Source: Bradyrhizobium macuxiense (GTDB lineage Bacteria; Pseudomonadota; Alphaproteobacteria; Rhizobiales; Xanthobacteraceae). From it: 64,000 nt of DNA. The stretch spans positions 116,127 through 180,126 of the forward strand of contig NZ_LNCU01000040.1 of the NCBI RefSeq assembly GCF_001542415.1, written 5' to 3'. The notes beneath the pieces are model-generated. The model was not told where the DNA came from. It did not search any database and was given only the letters and a program-made list of their open reading frames with translations. Shown here in pieces: positions 51,779 to 60,302 of the stretch (the first letter of the stretch is position 1; each line of letters starts with the position of its first letter). The translations under genes were made by a program, and so were the position numbers.

Positions 51779-52585
51779 TCAGGCGAAGTAGCAACTCACG
51801 GAACCGTAGGGTCCATAGTCGGCCTGAATCGTGTCGCCTTTGCGGGTCTCGATCGGGCGGATGAAGGAGCCTGCCAGCACGACCTGTCCAGCCTCCAGCG
51901 CGAGCCCGTTGGGCGCGATCTTGTTGGCAAGCCACGCCACCGCGGTCGCCGGATGATTCAGCACACCGGCGGCAAGGCCGGTTTCCTCGAGCTGGCCGTT
52001 GCGGAAGCAGAGCGCGCCGATCCAGCGCAGATCGGCGTCCAGCGGACGGATCGGCCGGCCGCCGAGCACGATGCCGGCATTGGCGGCGTTATCGGCGATG
52101 GTGTCGTAGATCTTGCGCGTGGCCTTGGTCTCGGGGTCGACGCGCTCGACGCGGGTATCGAGGATCTCCAGCGCCGGCACCACGAAGTCGGTGGCGTTGA
52201 GCACATCGAACAGGGTGCAGTTCGGCCCCGCCAGGCGGTGCTTCATCACGAAGGCGAGCTCGGCTTCGACGCGCGTTCCGATGAAGCGATCGCTCGGCAC
52301 CAGCCCGCCATCGGCAAAGAACATGTCGTCGAGCAGGATGCCGGAATCGGGCTCGTCGATATTCAGCGCGCTCTGCATCGCCTTCGAGGTCAGGCCGATC
52401 TTGTGGCCCTTGACGACGCGGCCCTGCGCCACCTTCATCTCGACCCAGGCCTTCTGAATCGCGTAGGCATCTTCAAGGGTAATGCCGGGATATTGCAGCG
52501 AGAGCTGGCGGATCTGCTTGCGGGTCTTTTCCGCCTGGTCGAGGCTTGCGGCGGCAGCGCGGATATCGTCTTGGGAGAGGGCCAT
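51779..52585 (-). CDS. hpaH: 2-oxo-hept-3-ene-1,7-dioate hydratase HpaH
   Basis: A 268-residue hydratase of the FAH-like/MhpD family. It adds water to 2-oxo-hept-3-ene-1,7-dioate in homoprotocatechuate breakdown. Recognisable stretches are [20 protein letters not shown] near residues 41-60, [20 protein letters not shown] near 60-79, [12 protein letters not shown] near 105-116 with the metal-ligand glutamates, and [20 protein letters not shown] near 227-246. It is the first gene of the hpa strand block and faces hpaR across 110 bases. The next gene, hpaF, begins 29 bases after its stop. Confidence 0.93.
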   Translation of the reverse strand: MALSQDDIRAAAASLDQAEKTRKQIRQLSLQYPGITLEDAYAIQKAWVEMKVAQGRVVKGHKIGLTSKAMQSALNIDEPDSGILLDDMFFADGGLVPSDRFIGTRVEAELAFVMKHRLAGPNCTLFDVLNATDFVVPALEILDTRVERVDPETKATRKIYDTIADNAANAGIVLGGRPIRPLDADLRWIGALCFRNGQLEETGLAAGVLNHPATAVAWLANKIAPNGLALEAGQVVLAGSFIRPIETRKGDTIQADYGPYGSVSCYFA

Positions 52586-52618
52586 GCGTAATACACAAAT
52601 TTGGATGTCGGGAGATGA

Positions 52619-52630
52619 TTAACATGTTAA
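52619..52630. promoter_or_regulatory. Perfect palindrome between hpaH and hpaR, candidate HpaR operator
   Basis: TTAACATGTTAA is an exact 12-base palindrome in the only AT-rich part of the divergent gap, 33 bases from the hpaH start and 65 from the hpaR start. MarR proteins bind short symmetrical sites of this size, so it is the natural operator for HpaR repression of both promoters. Confidence 0.6.
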
Positions 52631-52695
52631 GTGAATTCCCGCAAACTGAATCAGGCTATGCTGCAACGCGAAAATTCGTGGCAGTGGGTTGAGGG

Positions 52696-53232
52696 ATGGC
52701 GCGCAAGAAATCATCGAACGACATGCGATCGGCGCCGGCCGAGACCGGGGCAACCCGCCGCGCGCCTATGCGCGAGTTCTCGCGCTCGCTGCCGATGTCG
52801 CTGCTCCGCGCGCGCGAGGCGGTGATGCGGCAGTTCCGCCCCTCGCTGCGCAATCATGGACTGACCGAACAGCAATGGCGGATCCTGCGCGCGCTGACTT
52901 CGGTCGACGAGATCGAAGTCACCGAGCTCGCGCGTGTGGCGTTTCTGCTGGGGCCGAGCCTGTCGCGGATCCTGCGCGATCTCGAGGCTCGTCAACTGAT
53001 CGAGCGCAAGGCGGCGGAGAACGATCTGCGGCGCGCGGTCGTCTCGATCTCGCCGAAGGGTCTGAAGCTGATCGAGGCGGTGGCGCCGACGTCGGAAGCC
53101 ATCTACGCCACGATCACCAAACGTTACGGTGCGCGCAGGCTTGCGGAACTCCAGGAGATGCTGGGCTTGCTGGAGGCGAGCCTGGCCGGAATGACATCCG
53201 CCGATGACGGCGAGGTCGAGGCCGACGAGTGA
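52696..53232 (+). CDS. hpaR: MarR-family regulator HpaR
   Basis: A 178-residue MarR-family winged-helix repressor of the homoprotocatechuate genes. The DNA-binding region runs from about residue 58 (LTEQQWRILRALTSVDEIEV) through LARVAFLLGPSLSRILRDLE (recognition helix) to the wing RKAAENDLRRAVVSISPKGL near 105-124. HpaR releases DNA when it binds an aromatic hydroxyphenylacetate. It carries a basic N-terminal extension of about 25 residues (MARKKSSNDMRS...). It diverges from hpaH, with the palindrome at 52619 between. The ATG is close to a GAGGG. Confidence 0.9.
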   Translation: MARKKSSNDMRSAPAETGATRRAPMREFSRSLPMSLLRAREAVMRQFRPSLRNHGLTEQQWRILRALTSVDEIEVTELARVAFLLGPSLSRILRDLEARQLIERKAAENDLRRAVVSISPKGLKLIEAVAPTSEAIYATITKRYGARRLAELQEMLGLLEASLAGMTSADDGEVEADE

Positions 53233-53261
53233 TCGAGAGTTCGTACGATCATGGTTGCCTG

Positions 53262-54257
53262 CTAGGCCATGTAAGGAACGCGCGAAATCACGTTGATGGC
53301 ACGGAATTCGGCAATCCAGCGGGCAACTTTCGAATGAGACCACTCGATATGACGGCGCATTGTTGCGGCGGCTGCGTCGGCGTCGCGCGCGCGCAATGCT
53401 TCAATGATCACCAGATGCTCTTCCATGAAGGAATCGATCTGCGGCGCGGTCAGGGCCACCTGGATGTGCTTGCCGATCACGAACGCGCAGTGTGAGCGCT
53501 TGAGGGCTTCGATCATCTCGCGATTGATGCCGTAACCCAGGCACCGGATATGGAGGTCGCCCTCGATCTCGTCGAGTTCGCCGACGCCGATACGGTCGCG
53601 GAGCTGGATTCCCTCGCGCAGCCGTTCCGCCATCCGGTCCAGCATTGCCGTCGGGATCCTCGTCGTGGCCGATTTCAGTAACAGCGGTTCGAGAGTTGAG
53701 CGCAGCTCGAAGATGTCGCGCACGCGATCCTCGTCCAGTGGCACGACATACCAGTGGGCCTTGGCGCCCTTCTCCAGGATTCCGATCGCCTGCGCGCGCA
53801 GCAGCAGGTTGCGGGCAACCGTGCGTCCCACCCTGAAATGTCGCGCCAGCGCGAGTTCGCTGACGCGAAAGCGTCCGAACATCGACCGATAGATGATTTC
53901 ACGTTCGAGCTCGTAGTAGAGGGCGTCCCAGGCGTCGCTTCTGACTGCCTCGACCGGCCCGTTGGTCAGCCCCAGCATTGTCGCCGTGATCGGGACGCGC
54001 CGAGGTTCGGCCTTGCGCTTGCCGGCGATGACGCCGCGGCCGTCGAAGCGGCGCACCAGGCCGCTGTGCTCCAACTGCTCGAAGGCTTGGCGCACCGGGG
54101 AGCGGCTGGAGCCGAACAAACTCGCGATCGCCGATTCGGAGAGAACGGTGCCGGCCGGAACGTCGCCGGTGCGAATGCGCTTTGCCAATGCGTCCTTGAT
54201 CAGCGCATAGGCCGGCTGTTTCCGTCTGGTCTGCGATTTCGCTCTTGGCATCGACAT
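53262..54257 (-). CDS. GntR/FCD regulator with two winged-helix domains
   Basis: A 331-residue GntR-family regulator, about 100 residues longer than usual. The first winged helix covers residues 15-78 (AYALIKDALAKRIRTGDVPA...LSESAIASLFGSSRSPVRQA). A second winged helix covers about 108-173, with FRVSELALARHFRVGRTVAR, which has the same GntR helix-turn-helix spacing. The FCD ligand domain follows from about 175, with metal-site histidines in GDLHIRCLGY, EEHLVIIEAL and RRHIEWSHSK. It probably controls the divergent transporter and catabolic genes from 54550 on, with a small acid as inducer. The start is at 54257 (MSMPRAKSQT). Confidence 0.88.
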   Translation of the reverse strand: MSMPRAKSQTRRKQPAYALIKDALAKRIRTGDVPAGTVLSESAIASLFGSSRSPVRQAFEQLEHSGLVRRFDGRGVIAGKRKAEPRRVPITATMLGLTNGPVEAVRSDAWDALYYELEREIIYRSMFGRFRVSELALARHFRVGRTVARNLLLRAQAIGILEKGAKAHWYVVPLDEDRVRDIFELRSTLEPLLLKSATTRIPTAMLDRMAERLREGIQLRDRIGVGELDEIEGDLHIRCLGYGINREMIEALKRSHCAFVIGKHIQVALTAPQIDSFMEEHLVIIEALRARDADAAAATMRRHIEWSHSKVARWIAEFRAINVISRVPYMA

Positions 54258-54349
54258 GGAAGGCTGCCCCGCCGGTCACACTATCACGTGATCTCGCTGA
54301 GGTCGCTCGTTGCAGGCATTTACGCACCGCCTATGATGAACTTTTGACT

Positions 54350-54366
54350 ATTGCGTGCAATGTACA
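54350..54366. promoter_or_regulatory. Candidate operator in the GntR/ABC divergent gap
   Basis: ATTGCGTGCAAT (54350-54361) has five-base arms around GT, and TGTACA (54361-54366) is a perfect hexamer palindrome right beside it. GntR/FCD regulators often bind short sites of the TGTACA kind. The position, 93 bases from gntR and 184 from the binding-protein gene, is suitable for control of both directions, though the symmetry is short. Confidence 0.35.
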
Positions 54367-54549
54367 ATCATGATTAGCTGCCGGGATACGCTTAGATTGA
54401 TTATCGCCGTTGCACGTCGGGTGCGCTGCAGCGGCGCAAACGTTTGTTCGTCGCGCTGTGTGATGACCAAGGGTGAGGCAACAAGTCTACGCGTCCAGCT
54501 CGTCTCAATGCAGCCGACATCAAGTTCGGCGTTATACAGGGAGGATTGA

Positions 54550-55695
54550 ATGAAACTGACGAGACGTGAGTTTTCCGCCGGCTTGGCGGCAGGTCTCGCC
54601 GCTCCTGCGCTGCTGCGGAGCGCGCATGCGCAAGGTGCGACCATCAAGATCGGCATGTGCGCGCCCGTCACCGGCCCCGCGGCCGAATCCGGCGGCTACG
54701 CCATCAAGGGCGCCAAGCTCGCGCTCGAGGCCGTCAACAAGGCCGGCGGCATCCTCGGCAAGCAGGGCGAACTGATCGTCGAGGACGATCAGACCACCAA
54801 TCCCGGCATCGTGCTGGCGTTTTCCAAGCTCGCCTCCCAGTCCGACATCGTCGGCTTCCTCGGCTCGATCCGCTCCACTCAGGTCCACGCGATGGCGCCC
54901 GACGTGTTGAAGCTCGGCAAGCCGGTGATGATCGGCGGCACCGATCCGAACCTCACCCATATGGGCAACAAGTGGCTGTTCCGCTTCCGCCCGAATGACA
55001 GCTATTCCGGCCGCGTCATCGCCGAATACGGCGTCAGCACGCTCGGCAAGAAGAAGTGGGCCGTGCTGCATTCGACCGACGCGTTCGGCACCGCCGGCGG
55101 CAAGGCGCTGACTGAAGCGCTGCAGAAGCTCGGCGCGCCGCCCGTGCTCGACCAGGGCTATGCCAACCAGAGCCAGGACTTCACGCCCGTCGTGCTCGCG
55201 ATCAAGCAGTCCGGCGCCGATATCCTCGGCTCGTACTTCACCTTCGAGAACGATCTCGGCATCTTCGCCCGCCAGTTGCGTCAGCTCGGCGTGAATATTC
55301 CGTGGGTCGGCTCGCCCTCGATCGTCAACATCACCGCGCTCAAGCTCGCCGGTCCTGCGCTCTACAATACCTATGGTGTCGCCGATTACGCAGAGGATTC
55401 CAGCGACGCCTCGAAGGCGTTCGGCAAGATCTATCGCGATGCGACGAAGGTCGCGCCCGACAACCAGAGCGCCTGGACCTATGACGCCGTCACGGTGCTC
55501 GCCGCGGCGATCAACAAGGCCGGTTCGACCGAGCCCGAGAAGATCCGCGACGCGATCCTGGCGATCAAGAAATTCCCGGGTGCCGAGGGCGAATACAATT
55601 TCGACCAGAACGGCGACGGACTGCACGGCTACAACATCGTGAAGAACGACAAGGGCAAGATCGTCTTCGACAAGCACATCGAGTCCAACGACTGA
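54550..55695 (+). CDS. HAAT-family ABC transporter substrate-binding protein
   Basis: A 381-residue periplasmic binding protein of the Peripla_BP_6 type. The N-terminus LTRREFSAGLAAGLAAPALL is a twin-arginine-like signal ending near AHAQG at residue 30. The mature part starts ATIKIGMCAPVTGPAAESGG and has two lobes. It begins a transporter operon with LivH, a LivM-LivG fusion and LivF, and then catabolic genes, so its ligand is probably a hydroxy or sugar acid. GGGAGG lies just before the ATG. A strong hairpin follows the stop. Confidence 0.9.
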   Translation: MKLTRREFSAGLAAGLAAPALLRSAHAQGATIKIGMCAPVTGPAAESGGYAIKGAKLALEAVNKAGGILGKQGELIVEDDQTTNPGIVLAFSKLASQSDIVGFLGSIRSTQVHAMAPDVLKLGKPVMIGGTDPNLTHMGNKWLFRFRPNDSYSGRVIAEYGVSTLGKKKWAVLHSTDAFGTAGGKALTEALQKLGAPPVLDQGYANQSQDFTPVVLAIKQSGADILGSYFTFENDLGIFARQLRQLGVNIPWVGSPSIVNITALKLAGPALYNTYGVADYAEDSSDASKAFGKIYRDATKVAPDNQSAWTYDAVTVLAAAINKAGSTEPEKIRDAILAIKKFPGAEGEYNFDQNGDGLHGYNIVKNDKGKIVFDKHIESND

Positions 55696-55705
55696 CGCGG
55701 GCGAG

Positions 55706-55733
55706 GGCCTCCCCGGCGGTCGCCGGGGAGGCC
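55706..55733 (+). promoter_or_regulatory. Perfect 13-bp hairpin between binding-protein and permease genes
   Basis: GGCCTCCCCGGCG (55706-55718) pairs exactly with CGCCGGGGAGGCC (55721-55733) around GT. It is ten bases after the binding-protein stop and 48 before the LivH start. No T-run follows, so it is more likely an mRNA stabiliser or partial terminator that keeps binding-protein mRNA above permease mRNA. Confidence 0.6.
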
Positions 55734-55781
55734 GCGTCGGTCATCCGTTGCAACGAGTTCCCCTTCAACCGAACGCTTGTC

Positions 55782-56657
55782 ATGGATCTGGTCCTTCAAC
55801 TCCTGTTCACGGGCATCGGCATCGGCGCGGTCTACGCGCTGGTCGCGCTCGGCTTCGTGCTGATCTTCCGCGCCACCAATGTGGTGAACTTCGCGCAGGG
55901 CGAATTCTCCATGGTCGCGGCCTACCTCATGGTGGTGTTCTCCGTCGATCTCGGCTGGCCCTATTGGCTGTCGTTCCTGATCGCGCTCGCCGGCATGGCG
56001 CTGCTCGGCGTCATCTTCAATCTCGGCGTCTACTATCCGTTGCGCCACCGCACCTATCTGCCCGTGATCATCGCCACCATCGGCGCCTCGATCCTGCTGT
56101 CGAATTCGGTGCTGGCGATCTACGGCCCGCAGCCACAGGTGCTGCAGGGCTGGTTCGATACGCCCGGCATCCAGCTCGGCCCGGTCTATCTCGATAGCCA
56201 GTATCTGTTGATCATCGCGGTCACGATCCTGCTGGTGCTGTTCAATTTCTGGTTCTTCGAGAAGACGCTGCTCGGCAAGAAGCTGCAGGCCACCTCGCAG
56301 GACAAGGAAATGGCCTCGCTGCTCGGCATTTCCGTCTCCACCATGATCATGATCACCTTCATCTATTCGGCCGTGCTCGGCGGTCTCGCCGGCATCCTGG
56401 TCGCGCCTGTGCTGTTCGTGTCGATCCAGATGGGCTCGACGATCGCGCTGAAGGCGTTTGCCGCGACCATCATTGGTGGCTTCGGTGACGTCACCGGCGC
56501 CATCATCGGCGGCCTCGCGCTCGGCGTGATCGAGACCTTCGGCGCCGCCTATATCTCGGTGCCGTACAAGGACGGCTTCGCCTTCCTGGTGCTGATCGCC
56601 TTCCTGATCTTCCGGCCGCAGGGCATCTTCGGCGAACGTGTCGCGGAGAAAGCATGA
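55782..56657 (+). CDS. HAAT ABC transporter permease, LivH type
   Basis: A 291-residue inner-membrane permease with eight predicted membrane segments. It opens MDLVLQLLFTGIGIGAVYAL and has LVALGFVLIFRATNVVNFAQ near residues 20-39 and the loop ATSQDKEMASLLGISVSTMI near 171-190. It pairs with the permease half of the next, fused protein. The stop overlaps the next gene by four bases (ATGA), so they are coupled. Confidence 0.9.
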   Translation: MDLVLQLLFTGIGIGAVYALVALGFVLIFRATNVVNFAQGEFSMVAAYLMVVFSVDLGWPYWLSFLIALAGMALLGVIFNLGVYYPLRHRTYLPVIIATIGASILLSNSVLAIYGPQPQVLQGWFDTPGIQLGPVYLDSQYLLIIAVTILLVLFNFWFFEKTLLGKKLQATSQDKEMASLLGISVSTMIMITFIYSAVLGGLAGILVAPVLFVSIQMGSTIALKAFAATIIGGFGDVTGAIIGGLALGVIETFGAAYISVPYKDGFAFLVLIAFLIFRPQGIFGERVAEKA

Positions 56658-58429
56658 GCGCCAGCGACAACATTCAGGTCCCGGTGCCTGCGGTGCGTTC
56701 GAAGCCGCTGATCATCCGTCATCTGCCGTATTTTATCGGCGCAGCCGTACTGGTCGCGCTTGCCGGCAGCATGGGCTTCGACGGCTACGTCCTCAATATC
56801 TTGCTGCAGGCGACGACCTTCTCGATCGCGGTGTTCGGGTTGTCAGTCGTGCTCGGTCTCTGCGGCCAGATCAACCTGGCGCAGGCGACGTTCTTCGGTT
56901 TCGGCGCCTATGCGGTCGGTCTTGGCACCGCCGACCTGCATTTGAGCTTCTGGCCCTGCCTGGTCGGCGGCTGCATGATCGCGCTGATCGCCGGCGCGTT
57001 CCTGGGCATGTCGACGCTGCGGCTCGGCGGCCACTACCTCGCCATGGTGACGATCTCGTTCCAGCAGATCGTGACGCTGGTGATGATCAACGCCATCTGG
57101 CTGACGCACGGGCCGGACGGCGTCTCCAACATCACGCGGCCCGAGCTGTTCCAGTCCTCGCAGAGCTATCTCGCCTTCTGCGTCGCGGTGCTCGCGATCG
57201 TCGGCTATCTGGTCTGGCACCTGCCGGACACCAAGCTCGGACGTTCGATGCGCGCCGTGCGCGATAACGAGCTCGCGGCCGGGGTCAACGGCATCGACGT
57301 CTTCCGCACCAAGATCTATGCCTTCGGGATCTGCGCGCTGCTCGGCGGTTTGGCCGGCGGCCTGTTCGCCGGCGGCTTCGCCTATGTCAGCCCGGATCAA
57401 TTCTCGTTCGCGGAATCGATCGGGTTCCTGACCATGTCGCTGCTCGGCGGTGTGGCCTCGCCGGTCGGATCGGTGATCGGCACCGGGCTTCTGATCCTGA
57501 TTCCGGAATGGCTGCGCTTCCTCAAGAGCGTGCCGGGGCTCTATCTTGCGATCTACGGCCTGTTCGTGATCCTGATCATCCGCTTCATGCCAGACGGCAT
57601 CTGGGGCTTCGTTTCCGACGCCTTCACGCGCTGGCGCGCGCACACCAAGGCGCCGCCGGTCGCGGCCGCGCTGCAGCTCAAGCCGGCGACCTCCGGCGGC
57701 GATATCGTCCTTAAGGTGACCGGGCTCACGAAGCATTTTGGTGGCCTGAAGGCAGTCGACGGTGTCGACATCGCGGTGAAGCGTGGCGGCGTGCATGCGT
57801 TGATCGGCCCGAACGGCTCCGGCAAGACCACGACGCTGAACGTGCTGTCCGGCCTCTACAAGGCCACCGCAGGCAAGATCGTGCTCGACGGCACCGACAT
57901 CACCAACATGGCGCCGCATCAGCGCACGGCGGCAGGGTTGGGGCGCACCTTCCAGAACATCCGCCTGTTCCGCTCGATGACGGCGCTGGAGAACGTCGAG
58001 ATCGGAGCGGAGCGTCCCGGCAACACCATGATCGGCAAAGGCGAGGACGCGCTGACCGAGCGCGCGATGGAGGCCTTGACCTTCGTCGGTCTCGGCAACC
58101 GCGCCAACGAGCTGATCTCGAGCTTCTCCTACGGCCACCAGCGCCTGATCGAGATCGCACGCGCGCTCGCGGCCAACCCGACGCTCCTCTTGCTCGACGA
58201 GCCGGCCGCCGGCCTCAACTCGACCGAGAAGCTCGAGCTGCACGAACTGCTCAAGCGCATCGCGGCACAGGGGCTCACCATCCTGATCATCGATCACGAC
58301 ATGACGCTGGTTTCGGAAGCCGCCCAGCACATCACGGTGCTGAACTTCGGACGCCGCATCGCGGACGGCGAGTCCATGGCGGTGCTGCGCCATCCCGACG
58401 TCGTCTCCGCCTATCTCGGGAGCGAATGA
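56654..58429 (+). CDS. HAAT ABC transporter permease-ATPase fusion (LivM-LivG)
   Basis: A 591-residue fusion. Residues about 20-330 are a LivM-type permease with VFGLSVVLGLCGQINLAQAT near 58-77 and AVRDNELAAGVNGIDVFRTK near 202-221. A linker rich in alanine and proline (about 330-352) joins a LivG-type ATPase whose Walker A GPNGSGKTT is at 385-393, whose signature FSYGHQRLIEIARALAANPT is near 490, and whose Walker B TLLLLDEPAAGLN follows. In the other HAAT system here (37528-42099) these are separate genes. The frame is continuous with no stop or frameshift. Its start and stop each overlap a neighbour by four bases. Confidence 0.92.
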   Translation: MSASDNIQVPVPAVRSKPLIIRHLPYFIGAAVLVALAGSMGFDGYVLNILLQATTFSIAVFGLSVVLGLCGQINLAQATFFGFGAYAVGLGTADLHLSFWPCLVGGCMIALIAGAFLGMSTLRLGGHYLAMVTISFQQIVTLVMINAIWLTHGPDGVSNITRPELFQSSQSYLAFCVAVLAIVGYLVWHLPDTKLGRSMRAVRDNELAAGVNGIDVFRTKIYAFGICALLGGLAGGLFAGGFAYVSPDQFSFAESIGFLTMSLLGGVASPVGSVIGTGLLILIPEWLRFLKSVPGLYLAIYGLFVILIIRFMPDGIWGFVSDAFTRWRAHTKAPPVAAALQLKPATSGGDIVLKVTGLTKHFGGLKAVDGVDIAVKRGGVHALIGPNGSGKTTTLNVLSGLYKATAGKIVLDGTDITNMAPHQRTAAGLGRTFQNIRLFRSMTALENVEIGAERPGNTMIGKGEDALTERAMEALTFVGLGNRANELISSFSYGHQRLIEIARALAANPTLLLLDEPAAGLNSTEKLELHELLKRIAAQGLTILIIDHDMTLVSEAAQHITVLNFGRRIADGESMAVLRHPDVVSAYLGSE

Positions 58430-59157
58430 TGCCGCTGCTCGAAATCCGCAATCTCGTGGTCCGCTACGGCGAGATCGAAGCGCTACGCGGCATCACGATC
58501 GCCGTGGAGCAGGGGCAGGTGGTGACGCTGCTCGGCGCCAACGGCGCCGGCAAATCGACCACGCTGCGCGCGATCTCCGGTCTCGAGAAACCCGCTTCCG
58601 GCGACATCCTGTTCGACGGTCACTCGATCGCGGGCCTCGGGCCGGAAGCGATTGTCCGGCTCGGCATCTCGCATGTGCCGGAAGGCCGCCGCGTGTTCCC
58701 GGGTCTCACGGTGAAAGAGAACATCATGCTCGGCGCGTCGAACCGGAAGGTGTCGGCGTCGCAGATCTCGCGCGAGGCCGACGCGATGTTCGACCTCTTC
58801 CCGGACATCCGGACGTTCTCCAACGCGCTCGGCTGGACGCTGTCCGGCGGTCAGCTGCAAATGGTGGCGGTCGCCCGCGGGTTGATGGCCAAGCCGCGGC
58901 TGCTGCTGTTGGATGAACCCTCGCTCGGTCTCGCGCCTGTGATCGTGCAGGCGGTGTTCCGCATCATTTCGCAGATCAGGAAGGACACCACGGTCTTGCT
59001 CGTCGAGCAAAATGCGCGCATGGGACTTTCGGTCGCCGATCACGGCTTTGTCCTGGAAACCGGACGGATTGTGCTGGGCGGCAAACCCGACGAATTGTGG
59101 GGCAATGAAGCGATTGCTGCGGCCTACCTTGGCGGTCACGCCAAGGCCCGCGCATAA
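58426..59157 (+). CDS. HAAT ABC transporter ATPase, LivF type
   Basis: A 243-residue ATPase. Walker A LGANGAGKSTTL is near residues 36-47, the signature GWTLSGGQLQMVAVARGLMA near 136-155, and Walker B RLLLLDEPSLGLAP follows. It pairs with the ATPase half of the fusion protein. Its ATG overlaps the fusion stop (ATGATG). The oxidoreductase gene follows after 20 bases, so transport and catabolism share a transcript. Confidence 0.93.
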   Translation: MMPLLEIRNLVVRYGEIEALRGITIAVEQGQVVTLLGANGAGKSTTLRAISGLEKPASGDILFDGHSIAGLGPEAIVRLGISHVPEGRRVFPGLTVKENIMLGASNRKVSASQISREADAMFDLFPDIRTFSNALGWTLSGGQLQMVAVARGLMAKPRLLLLDEPSLGLAPVIVQAVFRIISQIRKDTTVLLVEQNARMGLSVADHGFVLETGRIVLGGKPDELWGNEAIAAAYLGGHAKARA

Positions 59158-59177
59158 ATTCAGCGAGCTACGGATCC

Positions 59178-60263
59178 ATGGTCACCATCAAGGTTGATAA
59201 TCTCATCAACTTCGTTTCCGAGGTCTTCACCCATTCGGAATCGTCATCGGAAGAGGCGCGGCGCATTGCGACCTATCTGACGACCGCGAACCTCACTGGC
59301 CATGATAGCCACGGCGTGATCCGCGTGCCCGTGTATGTCAGATGGAAGAAGATGGGCTCGATCGTGCCGAACCAGACCCCCGAGGTCGTGGTCGACACGC
59401 CGTCGCTCGCAGTGGTCGACGGCAAGTTCGGCTATGGCCAGACCGTCACGCCGATCGCAGTCAAGCTCGGCATCGAGAAGTGCAAGAAAGCAGGGCTCGC
59501 TGCGGTCGCGCTGCGCAACTCCGGCCATCTCGGCCGCGTCGGCGACTGGGCGGAAATGGCGGCTGCGGAAGGTCTCGTCTCGATCCATTTCGTGACCGCG
59601 GCAGGCTCGCTCTTGGTCGCGCCCTACGGCGGCGTCGAGAAGCGCCTGTCAACCGCGCCGTATTGCGTCGGCATTCCGCGCCAGGGACAGGACCCGATCG
59701 TGCTCGATTTCGCCACCTCGGTTGTCGCCGAGGGCAAGTGCCTCGTTGCAAGCCGCGGCGGCAAGAAGCTGCCATCAGGCGCACTCGTCGATGCCGACGG
59801 CACGCTCAGCGAGGATCCGCATGTGCTATATGGCCCGTACACACCCGATGGGCCGCGCGATCACACCAAGGGCACCGGTGCGATCCGCGCCTTCGGCGAT
59901 CACAAGGGCTCGGGCCTTGCGTTCATCTGTGAACTGCTCGGCGGTGCCTTGACGGGCACCGGCGCGACGTCGTCGGACCGGCGTTTCGCCAACGGCATGA
60001 TGGCGTTCTACATCGATCCGAAGGTGATCGACACCAGCAACTTCTTCGATAGCGAAATCACCCGCTACACCGATTTCATCCGCGCCACCAAGCCGATCGC
60101 AGGCACGGATTCCGTGCTGGTTCCGGGCGATCCGGAGCGCAAGACCCGCGCCGAGCGCACCAGGAACGGCATCCCCTTGCCTGACGACACCTGGGCGGCG
60201 ATAGTGAATACCGCGCGCGAAGTCGGCGTCAGTGAAGTCTCCATCCAGCGGGCGACCAGCTAG
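59178..60263 (+). CDS. Ldh-family NAD(P)-dependent 2-hydroxyacid oxidoreductase
   Basis: A 361-residue member of the type-2 malate/L-lactate/ureidoglycolate/sulfolactate dehydrogenase family, which is unrelated to classical malate dehydrogenase. The active-site histidine and arginine are in HDSHGVIRVPVYVRW near residues 38-52, and NSGHLGRVGDWAEMAA near 114-129, FVTAAGSLLVAPYGG and GDHKGSGLAFICELLGGAL near 237-255 match the family. It interconverts a 2-hydroxy acid and a 2-oxo acid in the cytoplasm. The ATG is 20 bases after LivF. The substrate is probably the acid imported by the transporter. Confidence 0.88.
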   Translation: MVTIKVDNLINFVSEVFTHSESSSEEARRIATYLTTANLTGHDSHGVIRVPVYVRWKKMGSIVPNQTPEVVVDTPSLAVVDGKFGYGQTVTPIAVKLGIEKCKKAGLAAVALRNSGHLGRVGDWAEMAAAEGLVSIHFVTAAGSLLVAPYGGVEKRLSTAPYCVGIPRQGQDPIVLDFATSVVAEGKCLVASRGGKKLPSGALVDADGTLSEDPHVLYGPYTPDGPRDHTKGTGAIRAFGDHKGSGLAFICELLGGALTGTGATSSDRRFANGMMAFYIDPKVIDTSNFFDSEITRYTDFIRATKPIAGTDSVLVPGDPERKTRAERTRNGIPLPDDTWAAIVNTAREVGVSEVSIQRATS

Positions 60264-60302
60264 GGCTCGTCCTCCAAGAAACGTGAAAAGGGAACGCGAT
60301 CA

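Noticed and set aside
54344..54368. TTGACT and TACAAT as a promoter for the ABC operon
   Set aside because: The spacing is only 13 bases, too short for a sigma-70-type promoter.
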